Of a stretch of DNA of 64,000 bases, positions 25,780-35,300 are shown one piece after another. This DNA comes from CAYYFX01 sp964571855 (GTDB taxonomy: Bacteria; ARS69), in NCBI GenBank assembly GCA_964571855.1, contig CAZNDO010000012.1, positions 51,794 to 115,793 of the forward strand, written 5' to 3'. The notes beneath the pieces are model-generated. The model did no database searches. It was not told the DNA's origin and was given only the letters and a program-made list of their open reading frames with translations. Within the stretch, counting starts at the first letter, position 1. The number at the start of each line of letters is the position of its first letter. Made by a program: the position numbers and the translations under genes.

Positions 25780-26763
25780 ATGGGCCGGGACGTGAACACC
25801 TTCAGCGCGCCGGGCATGAGCGGTGTGTGGTCACCGCCCAGGGTCCTCGTCGTGGACGACGAGCCGCCCATCCGGGACATCCTGAAGTTCCAGCTGGAGA
25901 ACGCGGGCTTCGTGGTCCGCTGCGCGGAGGACGGCGAGGAGGGCCTGCAGATGGTGCAGGAGGACCCGCCGGATCTCGTGCTGCTGGACCTGATGATCCC
26001 GCACATGGACGGGTACGAGGTCTGCCGCCGCATCAAGAGCGACTACGGCACGCGGCACATCCCCGTGATCATCCTGACGGCGCGCGGCGAGCTGGACGAG
26101 AAGCTGAAGGGCCTGCAGAACGGCGCGAACGACTACGTGACGAAGCCGTTCTCCATGCCGGAACTGCTCATGCGCGTGAAGAACGTGCTGAGCTGGAGCC
26201 AGTCGCAGCGCGAGGCCAACCCGCTGACCGGCCTGCCCGGGAACGTCTCCATCGAGCGCGAGCTGACGCAGCGCATCGAGTCCAAGAAGCCGTTCGCGTT
26301 CATCTACAGCGACATCGACAACTTCAAGTCGTTCAACGACTACTACGGCTACGCGAAGGGCGACGACGTGATCCGCACCATGGCGAAGATCCTCACCGGC
26401 GCCGTGGCGAAGGTGGGCAACCGCGACGACTTCGTGGGCCACGTGGGCGGCGACGACTTCGTGCTGATGACCACGCCGGACAAGGCGGACGCCATCGCGC
26501 GCATGGTCATCGACATGTTCGACAAGAACGCGGAGAAGCTGTTCGACCCGGAGGATCTCGAGCGCGGGTACCTGAAGATCCGGCGCCGCTCCGGCGAGAT
26601 CATGCGCGTGAAGTCGCTCGGCGTGACCATGGCCGTGGTCACGAACGAGAAGGAGCCCATCACGCACATCGGGCGCGTGGCGGACATCGCGTCCGAGCTG
26701 AAGCGCTACGGCAAGAGCATGACCGGCAGCGTGGTCGTGCGCGAGCGGAGGGCCACCACATGA
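25780..26763 (+). CDS. response regulator with GGDEF-like (GGDDF) output domain
   Basis: A 327-aa protein. Residues ~22-145 are a receiver domain: VLVVDDEPPIRDILKF, phosphoacceptor D70 in VLLDLMIPHMDG, ILTAR, and K in YVTKPFS. Residues ~160-320 are a GGDEF domain with YSDIDNFKSFNDYYGYAKGDDVI and the active loop GGDDF at 223-227. The second acidic residue is Asp where active cyclases normally have Glu. The inhibitory RxxD site is shifted (NRDD), so c-di-GMP synthesis is uncertain. The ATG at 25780 is used; ATG at 25816 is possible. It overlaps the next gene as ATGA, and the structured RNA lies 80 nt upstream. Confidence 0.88.
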   Translation: MGRDVNTFSAPGMSGVWSPPRVLVVDDEPPIRDILKFQLENAGFVVRCAEDGEEGLQMVQEDPPDLVLLDLMIPHMDGYEVCRRIKSDYGTRHIPVIILTARGELDEKLKGLQNGANDYVTKPFSMPELLMRVKNVLSWSQSQREANPLTGLPGNVSIERELTQRIESKKPFAFIYSDIDNFKSFNDYYGYAKGDDVIRTMAKILTGAVAKVGNRDDFVGHVGGDDFVLMTTPDKADAIARMVIDMFDKNAEKLFDPEDLERGYLKIRRRSGEIMRVKSLGVTMAVVTNEKEPITHIGRVADIASELKRYGKSMTGSVVVRERRATT

Positions 26764-29591
26764 GCGCGCACCCCACGCCGTCCGGGGCGTCCATCCGCGC
26801 GCTGCCCGGCGCGGCCGGTCGAAGCCTCGCGGTCACGATGCTGGACGTGCACGCCGAGCGGCTGCAGACCGCGCAGTCCGTGGAGGAGATCGTGCAGCGC
26901 GTCCGGGACGCCGTGTCGGCCGCGGCCGGCGTGGGACGCGGTGCAGTCTTCCTGGTCGAGAGCCACGCGGAGCTCGTGCGGGTGGCCGCGGTGGAGGGAT
27001 CGGAGGCGCGCCTGTCCGTCCCCGAGATCGAGCTCGTGGGCATCGCGCGCCGCGCGTTGCGCGAGGGCGGCGCCGTGCGGCAGGCCGGCTCCGGCAACGC
27101 CGCCCTGTGGGCCGTGCCCATGGAGTCGCCGCGCGGCGCGGAGGGCGTGGTGGCGGCCGTGGGCGATCCGGGCGAGACGCATCGGCTGCTGGCGCACGCG
27201 GGTCTCGCGCTGTTCCGGGAGCGCCGCCGCCGCGCGGACACCGAGCGCATCCGGGATGCCGAGTCCCGCGCCCACTCGCTGGAGCGCGCGCTGGAGGTGC
27301 TGGACGAGCTGGTCCGGGAGGGCGGCAGCGAGCCGGTGCTGCGCCGCATCGCGGGCGCGGTGGCGGGGCTGCCGGGGCTGGGCCGCACGTCGCTCTGGAC
27401 CCTGCGCCCCGACGACGGCTGCTACGTGGAGTCCGTGCGCCCGGACAGCCAACGCGGGCGCCCGGAGCTGCCCGACCGCCTCGCGGTGCCCGACAGCGCG
27501 CACCGGGCGGAGGCCTTCCGCGAGTGGTCCGCCACGCTGCCGCGCTGGGGCGGCTTCGCGTGGATCCCGCGCGGCACGATCCAGAGCCTTCGCCCGGGGC
27601 CGGGGGACACCCTCCTGCTGCCCCTGACGGCGCACGAGGCGCGGCACGCCATGGGCTTCCTGATGGCGGAGGTGGAGCGGCCGCTGGACGACCCGTCGCT
27701 GCTGGAGGACCTGCAGCGCTGGACCTCCATCGCGCGGCACGCGCTCACGAGCCGCGACGGCCGCGGGCAGGGCCTGCGCAACCTGGAGGACCTGCGCGCG
27801 GAGAAGGAGCGGCTGGACGAGCTGCACCGGATGAAGGCGCAGTTCATCGCCACGGTGTCCCACGAGCTGCGCACGCCGCTCACGAGCATCAGCGCGTACG
27901 CGGAGACCCTGCGCTCCGCCGCCGTGCGCCCCGACCCGGACACGCGGGACCGCTTCCTCCGCGTGATCCAGGACGAGAGCCGGCGGCTCACGCGCATCGT
28001 GGACGACATCCTGGACCTGGCCACGATGGACGCGGGCCGCGTGCGCATGTCGTGCCGTCCGGTGGACCTCGTGAACGTCGTGGCCGACGCGCTGGACGTG
28101 ATCCGGCCGCTGGCCGAGCGCAAGGGGATCCAGCTCCTCGGGCCGCTCAGCGGCGAGGAGGCGGGACTGCACGCGGATCCGGACCTCGTGAAGCAGCTGG
28201 TCGTGAACCTCCTGGAGAACGCGGTGAAGTTCACGCCGCGCGAGGGGCACGTGCAGGTGGACGTCGTGCGCGAGCCCTCCGCCGTGCGCCTCGTGGTGCA
28301 GGACGACGGTCCCGGCATCCCCGTGGACAAGCTGGACCTCATCTTCGAGCGCTTCTACCAGGTGGACGGGACGAACGCGCGCACCCACGGCGGCTCCGGG
28401 CTCGGCCTGGCCATCTGCCGCAGCATCGCCACCTGGCACGACGGGCGGATCTGGGCGGAGAGCGAGCCGGGGCACGGGGCGCGGTTCATCGTGTCGCTGC
28501 CGCGGCTGCGCGCCACGAGCCGCGCGCGCGCCGCGGAGCCCACCGTGAAGGACCCGGGGCGCGACGGGATCAGCCTCCCGGAGCTGCTCATCGAGATGAT
28601 CTCCGAGGTGGTGGGCGCCGAGTCCGTGTCACTGATGCTGCTGGACCCGTCCGGCCACGAGCTGTTCATCCAGGCGGCCATCGGGCTCCCGGACGACGCC
28701 ATCCGCGAGGCGCGCGTGGCGGTGGGCCAGAACATCGCGGGCATGGTGGCCGCCACCGGCGAGACGCTGTTCGTGCCGGACCTCGCCACGGACCCGCGCT
28801 TCGGCCCCTCCGATCGCCCGGAGCAGTACCGCACGCGCTCCCTGATGTCGGTGCCGGTGAAGCTGCGCTCCAGCGTGATCGGCGTGATCAACGTGACGAA
28901 CAAGACCACCGGGCAGCCCTTCGAGGAGACCGACCGGCGGCTGCTGGAGATCCTCGGCCAGCGCGTCGCGCTGGTGCTGAACAAGCTGCGCGAGTTCGGC
29001 GACTCCCGCGACGCGATGAACCGGATGGAGGAGGCGATGCGCGGCGTCATCGACGTGCGCCGCCACTACTACCCGTCCGGGCACCCGTTCTCGCGGCTCG
29101 TCGTGGAGGTGTGCTCGGAGCTGGGCGTGGACGCCGACGAGACGGCGCGCATCCACTACGCGTCCATCCTGCGCGACGTGGGCATGACCCGCCTGCCCGA
29201 GGGCACCTACAAGAAGCCGGCGGCGCTCACCGAGGAGGACCGGCAGATGATCCGCCGGCACCCGGAGGAGGGCGCGCGCGTGCTGCGTTCCATCGAGTTC
29301 CTGCCGGACATCTTCGACATCATCCTGGCGCACCACGAGGAGCCGGACGGCACCGGCTACCCGCGCGGCCTGGCCGACGGCGGCATCCCGCGGGGGGCGC
29401 GGATCCTCGCGGTGTGCGACGCGTACCACGCGCTGCGCACGGGACGGCCGTACCGCGCGTCCATGACGCGCGAGGCGGCGCTGGCGGAGATCCGCCGGAA
29501 CGAGGGGAAGCAGTTCGATCCGGAGGTCGTGGAAGCGCTCGTCCGCGTCCTCGAACGGAGGGCCGAGCGACGCCGAGAGGGAGGCTCATGA
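26760..29591 (+). CDS. GAF/histidine kinase/GAF/HD-GYP-like fusion signalling protein
   Basis: A 943-aa cytosolic protein without TM helices. In order: GAF-like regions (~25-150 and ~185-335), a histidine kinase core, another GAF (~610-745) and an HD-GYP-like domain (~760-935). The kinase has H368 in ATVSHELRTPLTSI, N-box N487 in LLENAVKF, then DDGPGIP and GGSGLGLAI. The HD-GYP part keeps YYPSGHPFSRLV, the HH pair at 858-859 and DGTGYPRGL. It has Arg-Asp at 805-806 (LRDVGM) where HD is required, and DAYHAL for DAYDAL. Phosphodiesterase activity is therefore doubtful. Placing kinase and HD-GYP in one chain is unusual. Overlaps both neighbours by ATGA. Confidence 0.9.
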   Translation: MSAHPTPSGASIRALPGAAGRSLAVTMLDVHAERLQTAQSVEEIVQRVRDAVSAAAGVGRGAVFLVESHAELVRVAAVEGSEARLSVPEIELVGIARRALREGGAVRQAGSGNAALWAVPMESPRGAEGVVAAVGDPGETHRLLAHAGLALFRERRRRADTERIRDAESRAHSLERALEVLDELVREGGSEPVLRRIAGAVAGLPGLGRTSLWTLRPDDGCYVESVRPDSQRGRPELPDRLAVPDSAHRAEAFREWSATLPRWGGFAWIPRGTIQSLRPGPGDTLLLPLTAHEARHAMGFLMAEVERPLDDPSLLEDLQRWTSIARHALTSRDGRGQGLRNLEDLRAEKERLDELHRMKAQFIATVSHELRTPLTSISAYAETLRSAAVRPDPDTRDRFLRVIQDESRRLTRIVDDILDLATMDAGRVRMSCRPVDLVNVVADALDVIRPLAERKGIQLLGPLSGEEAGLHADPDLVKQLVVNLLENAVKFTPREGHVQVDVVREPSAVRLVVQDDGPGIPVDKLDLIFERFYQVDGTNARTHGGSGLGLAICRSIATWHDGRIWAESEPGHGARFIVSLPRLRATSRARAAEPTVKDPGRDGISLPELLIEMISEVVGAESVSLMLLDPSGHELFIQAAIGLPDDAIREARVAVGQNIAGMVAATGETLFVPDLATDPRFGPSDRPEQYRTRSLMSVPVKLRSSVIGVINVTNKTTGQPFEETDRRLLEILGQRVALVLNKLREFGDSRDAMNRMEEAMRGVIDVRRHYYPSGHPFSRLVVEVCSELGVDADETARIHYASILRDVGMTRLPEGTYKKPAALTEEDRQMIRRHPEEGARVLRSIEFLPDIFDIILAHHEEPDGTGYPRGLADGGIPRGARILAVCDAYHALRTGRPYRASMTREAALAEIRRNEGKQFDPEVVEALVRVLERRAERRREGGS

Positions 29592-29968
29592 AGAAGGGGA
29601 AGATCCTCGTCGTCGACGACGAGAACTACATCCTCCACATCCTGGACTTCAGCCTCGGGGCCGAGGGTTACGAGGTGATCACGGCCGAGGACGGGGAGGA
29701 GGCGGTGCGCAAGACGAAGGAGGAGCGCCCGGACCTCGTGGTGCTGGACGTCATGATGCCGAAGATGGACGGCTTCGAGGCGTGCCGGGCGATCAAGCGC
29801 GACGCCGACGTGGCGCAGACGCCGGTGATCCTGCTCTCCGCGAAGTCCCGCGACATCGACCAGAAGCAGGGCTTCGAGGCGGGCGCGGACGACTACATCA
29901 CGAAGCCCTTCAGCCCGGGGCGCCTCGTGGAGCGCGTGCACGGACTGCTGAAGACGAACGCGCAGTAG
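29588..29968 (+). CDS. stand-alone response regulator receiver protein
   Basis: A 126-aa single receiver domain: KILVVDDENYILHILDF, D54 in VVLDVMMPKMDGFEACR, ILLSAKS, YITKPFSPGRLVERV. There is no output domain, as in CheY-like or phosphorelay shuttles. It overlaps the kinase gene by 4 bp and is the natural partner of that kinase. Confidence 0.92.
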   Translation: MKKGKILVVDDENYILHILDFSLGAEGYEVITAEDGEEAVRKTKEERPDLVVLDVMMPKMDGFEACRAIKRDADVAQTPVILLSAKSRDIDQKQGFEAGADDYITKPFSPGRLVERVHGLLKTNAQ

Positions 29969-29994
29969 CCCAGGACGAACGTCCCGACGAGCGG

Positions 29995-30025
29995 ACCCGC
30001 GCCGGAACTCCCTCCCGGCGCGGGT
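29995..30025. terminator. hairpin terminator between convergent operons
   Basis: An 11-bp perfect stem, ACCCGCGCCGG (29995-30005) with CCGGCGCGGGT (30015-30025) and a 9-nt loop. It lies between the converging receiver gene and LolA-like gene. Downstream on the plus strand is a moderately T-containing CGTCGTTCTC, so it may act in both directions. Confidence 0.6.
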
Positions 30026-30046
30026 CGTCGTTCTCCGGGCCCGCGG

Positions 30047-30901
30047 CTACTTGCCCTGCTGCTGCTTCTGCATCTCCTCCATCTGCTTCTTCATCGCCTC
30101 GGCCTGCTTCATCAGCGCGTCGATGTCCACCTCGCCCGGCGCCGCGCCCGGCGCCGCGCCCGGGGTCATGCCGGGCATCGCGCTGCCGGCGAGCTTCGCG
30201 GGATCGAAGAGGTCGTCGGAGAGCCGGCTGTTCGTCTCGAGCTTCACGATCCTCGAGACCATCGTGGGCTTGCCGTCGGAGAGCACGTCGATCCGGTAGG
30301 GCAGGTCATAGCCGTCCACCTTGCGGAAGTCCGAGAAGGTGGTCCGCACGGTCCTGCCGGACATCCTCGTCTCCGTCTGCACCCAGATGAAGTTCTTCTT
30401 GTCGATCCAGGTGAGGGTGGGGCCCGTCTCCGTCGTGGCGGCCTCCGGGACGTCCGGGCCCTGCACGATCCAGCAGTCGCGTCCGTTCACCTTGTCCTGT
30501 CCGGTGATCCTCGAGCCGGGCGCGGGCTCGGTCCAGTAGGACGCCATGGCCTGGCCCTGGAACTGCTCGGCCGAGAGCTTCGTCTTCATGCCCATGGCCA
30601 CCGTCCAGACGTCCTTGCCGTCGAACAGCGTGACGGTGTCCATGGCGCCCTGGCCGCCCATGGACATCATGCCCTCGGTGCGCCAGCGCTCGCCCTTGCG
30701 GTACATCGTGGACTTCATCGTGTTCTCGCCGCCGCGGCCGGGCACGGTGAACGTGGCCTCCTGCTCCATCGTGATGTCCACGACCTTCTTCATCATGCCG
30801 TCGTGGAAGGCGCGCGCGTCCTTCCGGAGCTGCTCGATGTCGTAGGCGGACGCCGCGAACGGCACGGCGAGGAGAAGGGCCAGGGTCAGGATCGTTCGCA
30901 T
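30047..30901 (-). CDS. LolA-like outer membrane lipoprotein-sorting protein
   Basis: A 284-aa protein with a signal peptide (MRTILTLALLLAVPFAASA). The body resembles the LolA/DUF4412-type beta fold: MKSTMYRKGERWRTEGMM, TVTLFDGKDVWTVAMGMKTKL, GQDKVNGRDCWIVQG, TWIDKKNFIWVQTETRM, TTFSDFRKVDGYDLPYRIDV. An APGAAPGAAPG linker is followed by a Met/Lys/Gln-rich helix at the C-terminus that is not part of LolA. Family members bind lipid or lipoprotein in the periplasm. GAGGTGATCCC precedes the ATG. It is 33 bp downstream of eda on the same strand. Confidence 0.75.
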   Translation of the reverse strand: MRTILTLALLLAVPFAASAYDIEQLRKDARAFHDGMMKKVVDITMEQEATFTVPGRGGENTMKSTMYRKGERWRTEGMMSMGGQGAMDTVTLFDGKDVWTVAMGMKTKLSAEQFQGQAMASYWTEPAPGSRITGQDKVNGRDCWIVQGPDVPEAATTETGPTLTWIDKKNFIWVQTETRMSGRTVRTTFSDFRKVDGYDLPYRIDVLSDGKPTMVSRIVKLETNSRLSDDLFDPAKLAGSAMPGMTPGAAPGAAPGEVDIDALMKQAEAMKKQMEEMQKQQQGK

Positions 30902-30934
30902 GGGATCACCTCGCGGGGATCGGGGAAGGAGCGG

Positions 30935-31606
30935 TCAGGCGGCGCCGCGCCGGACGAGGCCGCGCGCGCGGTCCATCGCCTCGCGGAGGCGCCGGGCGGC
31001 GGCCTCCACGGAATCCGTCGTGAAGCCGGGCGCGAAGACCTCGCTGCCCACGCCCACCGCCACGGCGCCCGCGGCCACGTACTCGGCCAGGTTCGCGGCG
31101 GAGGGTCCGGACGTGGGCACGAGCGGGATGTCCGGGAGCGGTCCGCGGATCTTGCGGAGGAAATCCGGGCCGCCCAGCGGTCCGGACGGGAACACCTTCA
31201 CCAGGTGCGCGCCCGCGCGGTGCGCGGCCAGGATCTCGGTGGCGGAACCGCCGCCGGGGATGGCGAGCATGCCCAGGCGGTGCGACTCCGCGATGACCGC
31301 GGCGTCGAGCACGGGGGACATGGCGAAGCGGGCGCCGGCCGCGGCCACGTCGCGGGCGGACTGCACGGTGAGCACGGTGCCCGCGCCCACGATCAGGCCG
31401 CGCTCGCCGGAGAGTTCGCGGATCGCGTCCAGGGCGCCCGGCGTGGTCAGCGTGATCTCCAGGAGCTTCAGCCCGCCGCGGGCCGCGGCGCGGCAGGCGT
31501 CCAGGAGCGGCGCGTCGCCGGAAAGGCGCACGGCCAGGAAGACGCCGTCGTCGAGGCAGTCCAGGAGCGTGCGCCGGATGGGAGCGGGAGAGTCCACGGC
31601 GCGCAT
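30935..31606 (-). CDS. eda: KDPG/KHG aldolase
   Basis: A 223-aa class I aldolase. The Schiff-base lysine is K137 in HLVKVFPSGPLGG and the general base is E50 in KLLEITLTTPGALDAIREL. Other hallmarks are VGAGTVLTVQSARDVAAAGARFAMSPV and LVPTSGPSAANLAEYVAAGAVAVGVGSEVF. It splits 2-keto-3-deoxy-6-phosphogluconate to pyruvate and glyceraldehyde 3-phosphate. No edd is present in the window. A TACAAT -10-like box (31610-31605) overlaps the ATG at 31606. Translation may therefore begin at the in-frame GTG at 31597, which would sit at the transcript start. Confidence 0.9.
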   Translation of the reverse strand: MRAVDSPAPIRRTLLDCLDDGVFLAVRLSGDAPLLDACRAAARGGLKLLEITLTTPGALDAIRELSGERGLIVGAGTVLTVQSARDVAAAGARFAMSPVLDAAVIAESHRLGMLAIPGGGSATEILAAHRAGAHLVKVFPSGPLGGPDFLRKIRGPLPDIPLVPTSGPSAANLAEYVAAGAVAVGVGSEVFAPGFTTDSVEAAARRLREAMDRARGLVRRGAA

Positions 31607-31674
31607 TGTACGCACTCCCGCCGCGGACGTTGAGCGCGTATTCTCGGACGACCCTCCCCGCCGCCCCTGGCAGG

Positions 31675-32286
31675 ATGCTCGTGTCCCGAAGCCTCCGGAT
31701 CCCGAGTCCGCCGTTGCCGGGCCTGCCCCGGCCGGTGCCGCTGCTGGCCGCGCTGACCGTGCATGCCGCGGCGGCGGCGCTCCTGTGGCCGCAGGTGACC
31801 GCGCTGCGGGAGCGCGGGCGGTTCGTGCCCGTGCGCCTCGAGGCGGGGCGGGAGATCGCGCGGCCGGAGACCGCGACGCCCGCGGACCTTCCGCGGGTTG
31901 CGCCGGCGGCCGATCCGGCGCCGCCGGCCGGCCCCGCCGTGCGTCCGGCGGTCCCGCCGCCGGCGCGCGTCCCGGTGGCGGGGTCCCCTTCGACCGTCTT
32001 CCTCCGGCCCCCGCCCGCGCCGGCCCCGGAAGCCTCGTCCTCCCCGGGCGTTGAGCGCGCACTCGCGGGCTTCTGGAGCACGCGATCGGCCGCGGCCTAC
32101 GTGGCCGCCGCCCGGGCCGGGAACGCGCCGGCGGACTCGGTGCTGAACCCGCCGCCCACGCCGGAGCAGGCCGCGCTCGCCCGGAACACGGACGCGTACA
32201 ACGACCTCGCGGCGCGGCTCCGCGGCGCGTGGATGCTGGAGAAGTTCCAGGAGGCGTACCGCGAGAACTTCCCGGCGATGCGCTGA
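31675..32286 (+). CDS. proline-rich single-TM protein of unknown function
   Basis: A 203-aa protein. One TM helix near the N-terminus (LLAALTVHAAAAALLWPQVTAL) is followed by a ~70-residue Pro/Ala-rich spacer and a C-terminal helical region (RALAGFWSTRSAAAYVAAARAGN, YNDLAARLRGAWMLEKFQEAYREN). The layout is like TonB N-termini, but no TonB C-domain is present. ATG at 31675 with GGCAGG is chosen over an upstream TTG at 31606. It sits directly before the lanthipeptide dehydratase gene. Membership of that cluster is only positional, because a promoter lies between them. Confidence 0.6.
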   Translation: MLVSRSLRIPSPPLPGLPRPVPLLAALTVHAAAAALLWPQVTALRERGRFVPVRLEAGREIARPETATPADLPRVAPAADPAPPAGPAVRPAVPPPARVPVAGSPSTVFLRPPPAPAPEASSSPGVERALAGFWSTRSAAAYVAAARAGNAPADSVLNPPPTPEQAALARNTDAYNDLAARLRGAWMLEKFQEAYRENFPAMR

Positions 32287-32295
32287 GCGCTCGCC

Positions 32296-32324
32296 TTGAC
32301 CCGGGCGCGCGGCCTCGCGAGACT
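32296..32324 (+). promoter_or_regulatory. putative promoter of the lanB-HlyD-lanT operon
   Basis: TTGACC (32296-32301), 17 bp, GAGACT (32319-32324). The predicted start near 32331 lies between the upstream gene and the CTG proposed as the lanB start. If correct, it excludes the upstream GTG (32229) as initiator. Confidence 0.45.
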
Positions 32325-32354
32325 CCCCGCTTCGCCCCTTCCCGGGAGTCCGCC

Positions 32355-35300
32355 CTGACCGCGCCCGCCGTCCCGTCCGGCTTCGTCGCGCTTCGCACCC
32401 CGCTCCTGCCGTTCGTCGCGTTCGAGGGCTGGTCGCGCGGGTTCTCCGCCGCGCGCGCCCCCGGGGACGCCGCGGCCTGGACGCGGGACACCGCGCGGGC
32501 GCGGGCCCGGCTGCGCGCGCTGCTGGACGATCCCGTGGTGCGCGAGGCGGTGTGGCTTGCCTCGCCGTCGCTGGACGAGCGCACCGCGGCGTGGCGCGAC
32601 GACCCGGACAGCGAGAACGGACGCGGCGTGGAGACCGGGCTCGTGAAGTACGTGTCGCGGATGGCCGTGCGCTGCACCCCGTTCGGGCTCTTCGCGGGGA
32701 ACACGGTCGGGCGGATCGCGCGGGACACGCGGCTCGCGCTGCTGGACCGCGGCGCCGCCGTGCGCCACACGCGGCTGGACATGGACTTCCTCTTCGACGT
32801 GGTGGAGCGGCTCGCCGCGGACGCCGGGGTGCGGGAGCGCGTTCCCTTCGCGCCGAACACGAGCCTGTACGAAGCGGGCGGCACGCTGCGGTACGCCGAG
32901 GCGCGCAAGGTGAGCGGGCGCCGCGCGTACTTCCTCGTGGACGTGGAACCGAACGAGGCGATCGCGGTCGCGCTGGAGCGGGCGAAGGGCGGGGCGAAGC
33001 TGCCGGCGATCGCGGCGGCGATCGCGGACGACGACATCCCGCTGGAGGCGGCGCGCGGCTTCGTGGACGAGCTCGTGGAGGCGCAGCTCCTCGTTCCGGC
33101 GCTGGGTCCCGTGGTGACGGGGCCGGAGACGCTGGACGACCTGATCGCGCGCCTCGCGGCGAGCGGCGCGGCCGGCGAGGCGCGCGCGCGGCTGGAGGCG
33201 GCGCGCGACGGGCTGATCGACATGGATGCCGAAGGTCCCGGCGTGGATCCCGCGCGGTACGGCGCGCTCGCCGCGCCGCTGGCGGAGCTGGCGCCGGTGG
33301 AGCCCTCGCGCTTCGTGCAGGTGGATCTCGTGAAACCGGCGGCCGGCGTGACGGTGTCGGCGGACCTCGTGGACGAGCTGCTGCGCGGCGTGCAGGCGCT
33401 CGTGGATCTCCTCGGCCAGCGCACGGATCCGCTGGCGGAGTTCCGCCGCGCCTTCGAGGAGCGCTACGGCGACCGCGAGGTCCCGCTCGTGGAGGCGCTG
33501 GACGAGGAGATCGGCATCGGGTTCGGCGCGGGACAGGGGCCGGGCGCGGATCCGTCGCCGCTGCTCGCGGGACTGCCGTTCCCGGCGGCGGAGCCGGAGG
33601 AGCGCGTGACGTGGGGCGGGCGCGTGCGCTTCCTGGAGTGGAAGGTCGCGGAGGCGGTGGCATCCGGAGCGGAGGAGATCGTGCTCACGCCCGCGGAGGT
33701 CGCCCGCTTCCGCGCGGAGAACGCGCCCGCGCTGGCCGACGCCTTCGCGGTGATGGCCACGCTCCTGACGCCGGATCCGCGCGACCCCGACGCGCCGCGC
33801 GCCGTGCTCGACCACGCGGCCGGCCCCTCCGGCGTGCGTCTGCTCGGCCGGTTCTGCCACGGCGATCCGGAGCTGCGCGCCGGCGTGGAGGCGCACCTGC
33901 GCCAGGAGGAGGCGCTGGAACCGGACGTGCGGTACTTCGAGATCGTGCACCTGCCGGAGGGGCGCACGGGGAACATCCTGGCGCGGCCGCTGCTGCGGGA
34001 GTGGGAGCTGGCGTACCTCGGCGGATCCGGCGCTCCCGCGGAGCGCACGCTGCGCATCGACGACCTCTCGATCCGGCTGCACCGCGGGCGCGTGCTGCTG
34101 CGCTCCCGCCGGCTCGGCTGCGAGGTCCGCCCGCGGCTCACCTCCGCGCACAACACGATGTGGCGGAGCCTCGGCGTGTACCGCTTCCTCTCCGTGCTGC
34201 AGTCCGAGGGGCGCGTGGAGGGCGTGATGTGGGCGTGGGGCCCGCTGGAGAGCCAGCCGCGGCTGCCGCGCGTGCGCTTCGGGCGGCTCGTGTTGAGCCG
34301 CGCCACGTGGAACGCGCGCAAGGAGGAGCTGGAGGCGCTGCGGCGGCACACGGGCCACGCGGCGTTCCGCGCCGTGCAGGAGTGGCGCGTGCGGCGCGGG
34401 CTGCCGCGGCTCGTGGGGCTCGTGGACTCGGACAACGTGCTGCCCCTGGACCTGGACAACCCGCTCTCGGTGGCCGCGTTCGTGGACGAGCTGCGCGGGC
34501 GCGACGGGATCGCGCTGCAGGAGCTGCTGCCGGGCGCGGGGATCGCCGCGGCGGAGGCGCCCGAGGGCCGGTTCACGAACGAGATCGTGGTGCCGGTGGT
34601 GCGGCCGGCGGTGGCCGCGGCGGCGTTCGCGTCGCCCGCGCCCGCACCGGCGGCTCCGGTGCGCACCGGTGCCGCGTCCCTGCGCCACGCGTTCCCGCCC
34701 GGGTCCGAGTGGCTCATGGCGAAGCTGTACGCGGGGCCCGCGCTCGCGGACCGCGTGCTGACGGAGGTGGCGGCGCCGCTGGCGGAGTCGTTGCGGGCGG
34801 CGGGCGCGGTCACGAAGTGGTTCTTCCTGCGGTACGGCGACCCGGACTGGCACCTCCGGTTGCGACTCCACGGCGAACCGGAGCGCCTGGTGCGCGAGGC
34901 GATCCCCGCGCTGCACGCGGCCACGGACGCGCTCGTGACGGACGGGCGGTTGCACCGCGTGCAGCTGGACACCTACGTGCGCGAGGTGCAGCGCTACGGC
35001 GGCGATGCCGCGATGGAGCCGTGCGAGACGCTCTTCCACGCGGACAGCGCGGCGGCGGCGGCGTTCCTCGCGGACGCGGCGGGGGACGCGGGCCTGGACG
35101 CCCGCTGGCGCTTCGCGCTCGTCGGGATGGACCGGCAGCTCGAGGATCTCGGCTTCGACCTCGCGGGGCGGCGGACGCTGATGGAGTCGCTCGCGGACAT
35201 GTACGGCACCGAGTTCCGCCTGGACTCCGCGCTCCGGCAGCGGCTGCGCGAGCGGTACCGCGAGGAGCGCCGCGCCCTGGAGGAGCTCCTGGACGCGCGG

